Shown here: piece after piece, positions 5,472-6,388 of the stretch
Layout: the number at the start of each line of letters is the position of its first letter
Numbering within the stretch: position 1 is the first letter of the stretch
Assembly: GCA_017996845.1 (NCBI GenBank)
Contig: JAGOGF010000138.1
Coordinates: 1 to 6,388 of the forward strand
Length of the DNA stretch: 6,388 bases
DNA from: Butyrivibrio sp.
GTDB lineage: Bacteria; Bacillota_A; Clostridia; Lachnospirales; Lachnospiraceae
Direction: 5' to 3'
Notes under the pieces: model-generated
What the model was told of the DNA's origin: nothing
What the model saw: the letters and a program-made list of their open reading frames with translations, nothing else
Databases searched by the model: none
Position numbers and translations under genes: made by a program

Positions 5472-6388
5472 ATGACTGTAAACGAGTTACCCACGCCGTG
5501 TTATATTCTGGACGAAAAAAAGCTGCGCAGCAACTGTGAGATCCTGAAAAAAGTAATGGATCATACAGGATGTCACATTCTGCTGGCGCAGAAAGCATTT
5601 TCATGCTTTTATGAATATGCGCTGATACGTGAATATTTAAGCGGTACAACAGCAAGCAGTTTGTTTGAGGCCAGACTTGGCGCAGAAGAATTCTGCAAAG
5701 AAAATCACATTTTTGCACCGGCATATACGGACCGGGATTTTGCACAGATCGTGAAGTTCTGTGATCATATTGTATTTAATTCGTTTACGCAGTATGAAAG
5801 ACATCGGCCGATGCTGCAGGGTGTCAGTGCGGGCATCCGGATCAATCCGGAGTGTCCGACGCAGGACGGGCATGAAATCTATGATCCCTGCCGCCCCGGT
5901 TCCCGGATGGGGGTGACACGGCAGCAGTTTGAAGGATATGACTTTGCCGCTTCTGGAATAGAAGGCATTCATTTCCATACCTTATGTGAACAGAATGCAG
6001 ATGATCTGGAACGGACACTGCAGGCAGTCGAAGAGAAATTTGGTACATTTTTGCATCAGGTGAAATGGGTGAATTTCGGAGGCGGACATCACATTACAAG
6101 GTCTGATTATGATATCTCGCGCCTGGAGCGGCTGATTAAGCATATCAGGGATACCTATCACGTAACGGTCTATCTGGAACCGGGAGAAGCGGTGGCATTG
6201 CAGGCAGGCTTTTTGAAAGCTACGGTACTGGATGTTGTACAGAACGGGAATGTTACCAATTTGATTCTGGATGCATCAGCTGCCTGTCACATGCCGGATG
6301 TGCTGGAAATGCCTTACCGGCCACCGCTTATGGACAGCGCTGAGCCGGGAGAAAAGCCGTATACCTACCGGTTAACCGGAAATACCTG
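5472..6388 (+). CDS. nspC: Carboxynorspermidine/carboxyspermidine decarboxylase, 3' end cut by window
   Basis: PLP-dependent decarboxylase of the alanine-racemase fold (fold type III), converting carboxyspermidine to spermidine or carboxynorspermidine to norspermidine. About 305 of an expected 370-390 residues are present; the frame is open to the last base. Marks in order: TPCYILDE near the N-terminus, LLAQKAFS with Lys41 as the Schiff-base lysine, GIRINPE near 118-124, the family-typical HFHTLCEQ (167-174), NFGGGHH with the phosphate-binding glycines 203-205, EPGEA (236-240), and CHMPDVLEMPYRPP (from 272). The missing end should carry the catalytic Cys-Asp region. The ATG at 5472 follows the purine-rich ribosome site AGAGGAAGAG (5461-5470). 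It is 20 bp after the dehydrogenase stop and surely in the same operon. Diaminopimelate decarboxylase is the main look-alike, but the HFHTLCEQ and CHMPDVLEMPY motifs point to NspC. Confidence 0.93.
   Translation, partial: MTVNELPTPCYILDEKKLRSNCEILKKVMDHTGCHILLAQKAFSCFYEYALIREYLSGTTASSLFEARLGAEEFCKENHIFAPAYTDRDFAQIVKFCDHIVFNSFTQYERHRPMLQGVSAGIRINPECPTQDGHEIYDPCRPGSRMGVTRQQFEGYDFAASGIEGIHFHTLCEQNADDLERTLQAVEEKFGTFLHQVKWVNFGGGHHITRSDYDISRLERLIKHIRDTYHVTVYLEPGEAVALQAGFLKATVLDVVQNGNVTNLILDASAACHMPDVLEMPYRPPLMDSAEPGEKPYTYRLTGNT

Noticed and set aside
1..6388. CRISPR arrays, tRNA or rRNA genes, insertion sequences, toxin-antitoxin or defence genes
   Set aside because: No spaced repeats, cloverleaf sequences, transposase motifs or such gene products were seen on either strand.

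Overview
The window looks like chromosomal DNA from a gut-type Firmicute, most likely a Lachnospiraceae-like clostridium. This rests on moderate GC content, strong purine-rich ribosome binding sites, a short Bacillus/Clostridium-type arginine decarboxylase, and an AraC regulator of the type common in these genomes. This is inference; no rRNA or other taxonomic marker is present.

Layout. Positions 40-813 (minus) encode an AraC-family regulator. Positions 814-1410 are mostly non-coding: a probable araC promoter at about 912-940 with direct repeats AATCAGAAT around it, a doubtful 55-codon plus-strand ORF at 1055-1222, and a perfect 18-bp inverted repeat at 1291-1335. Positions 1411-2868 (minus) encode a fold-type-I PLP decarboxylase, most likely biosynthetic arginine decarboxylase SpeA. 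Positions 2869-3314 form a divergent control region. It holds a probable extended -10 promoter for speA, a strong plus-strand intrinsic terminator at 3155-3200, and a probable plus-strand promoter just after it. A tight plus-strand operon follows: a spermidine synthase homologue (3315-4199), a carboxy(nor)spermidine dehydrogenase overlapping it by 8 bp (4192-5451), and the carboxynorspermidine decarboxylase NspC (from 5472), cut by the right edge.

How the genes work together. This is a polyamine locus. SpeA would make agmatine from arginine. Agmatine would be turned into putrescine by enzymes not in the window. The dehydrogenase would condense putrescine with aspartate semialdehyde to carboxyspermidine, and NspC would decarboxylate that to spermidine. 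The odd member is SpeE: a classical aminopropyltransferase needs decarboxylated S-adenosylmethionine from SpeD, yet no speD is visible, and SpeE is translationally coupled to the enzyme of the SpeD-independent route. SpeE also has a cysteine where well-known spermidine synthases have a substrate-contacting tyrosine.

The strongest points for follow-up are the role of SpeE in this operon and the intrinsic terminator placed upstream of speE with no plus-strand gene before it, which suggests an attenuated leader or a small RNA.
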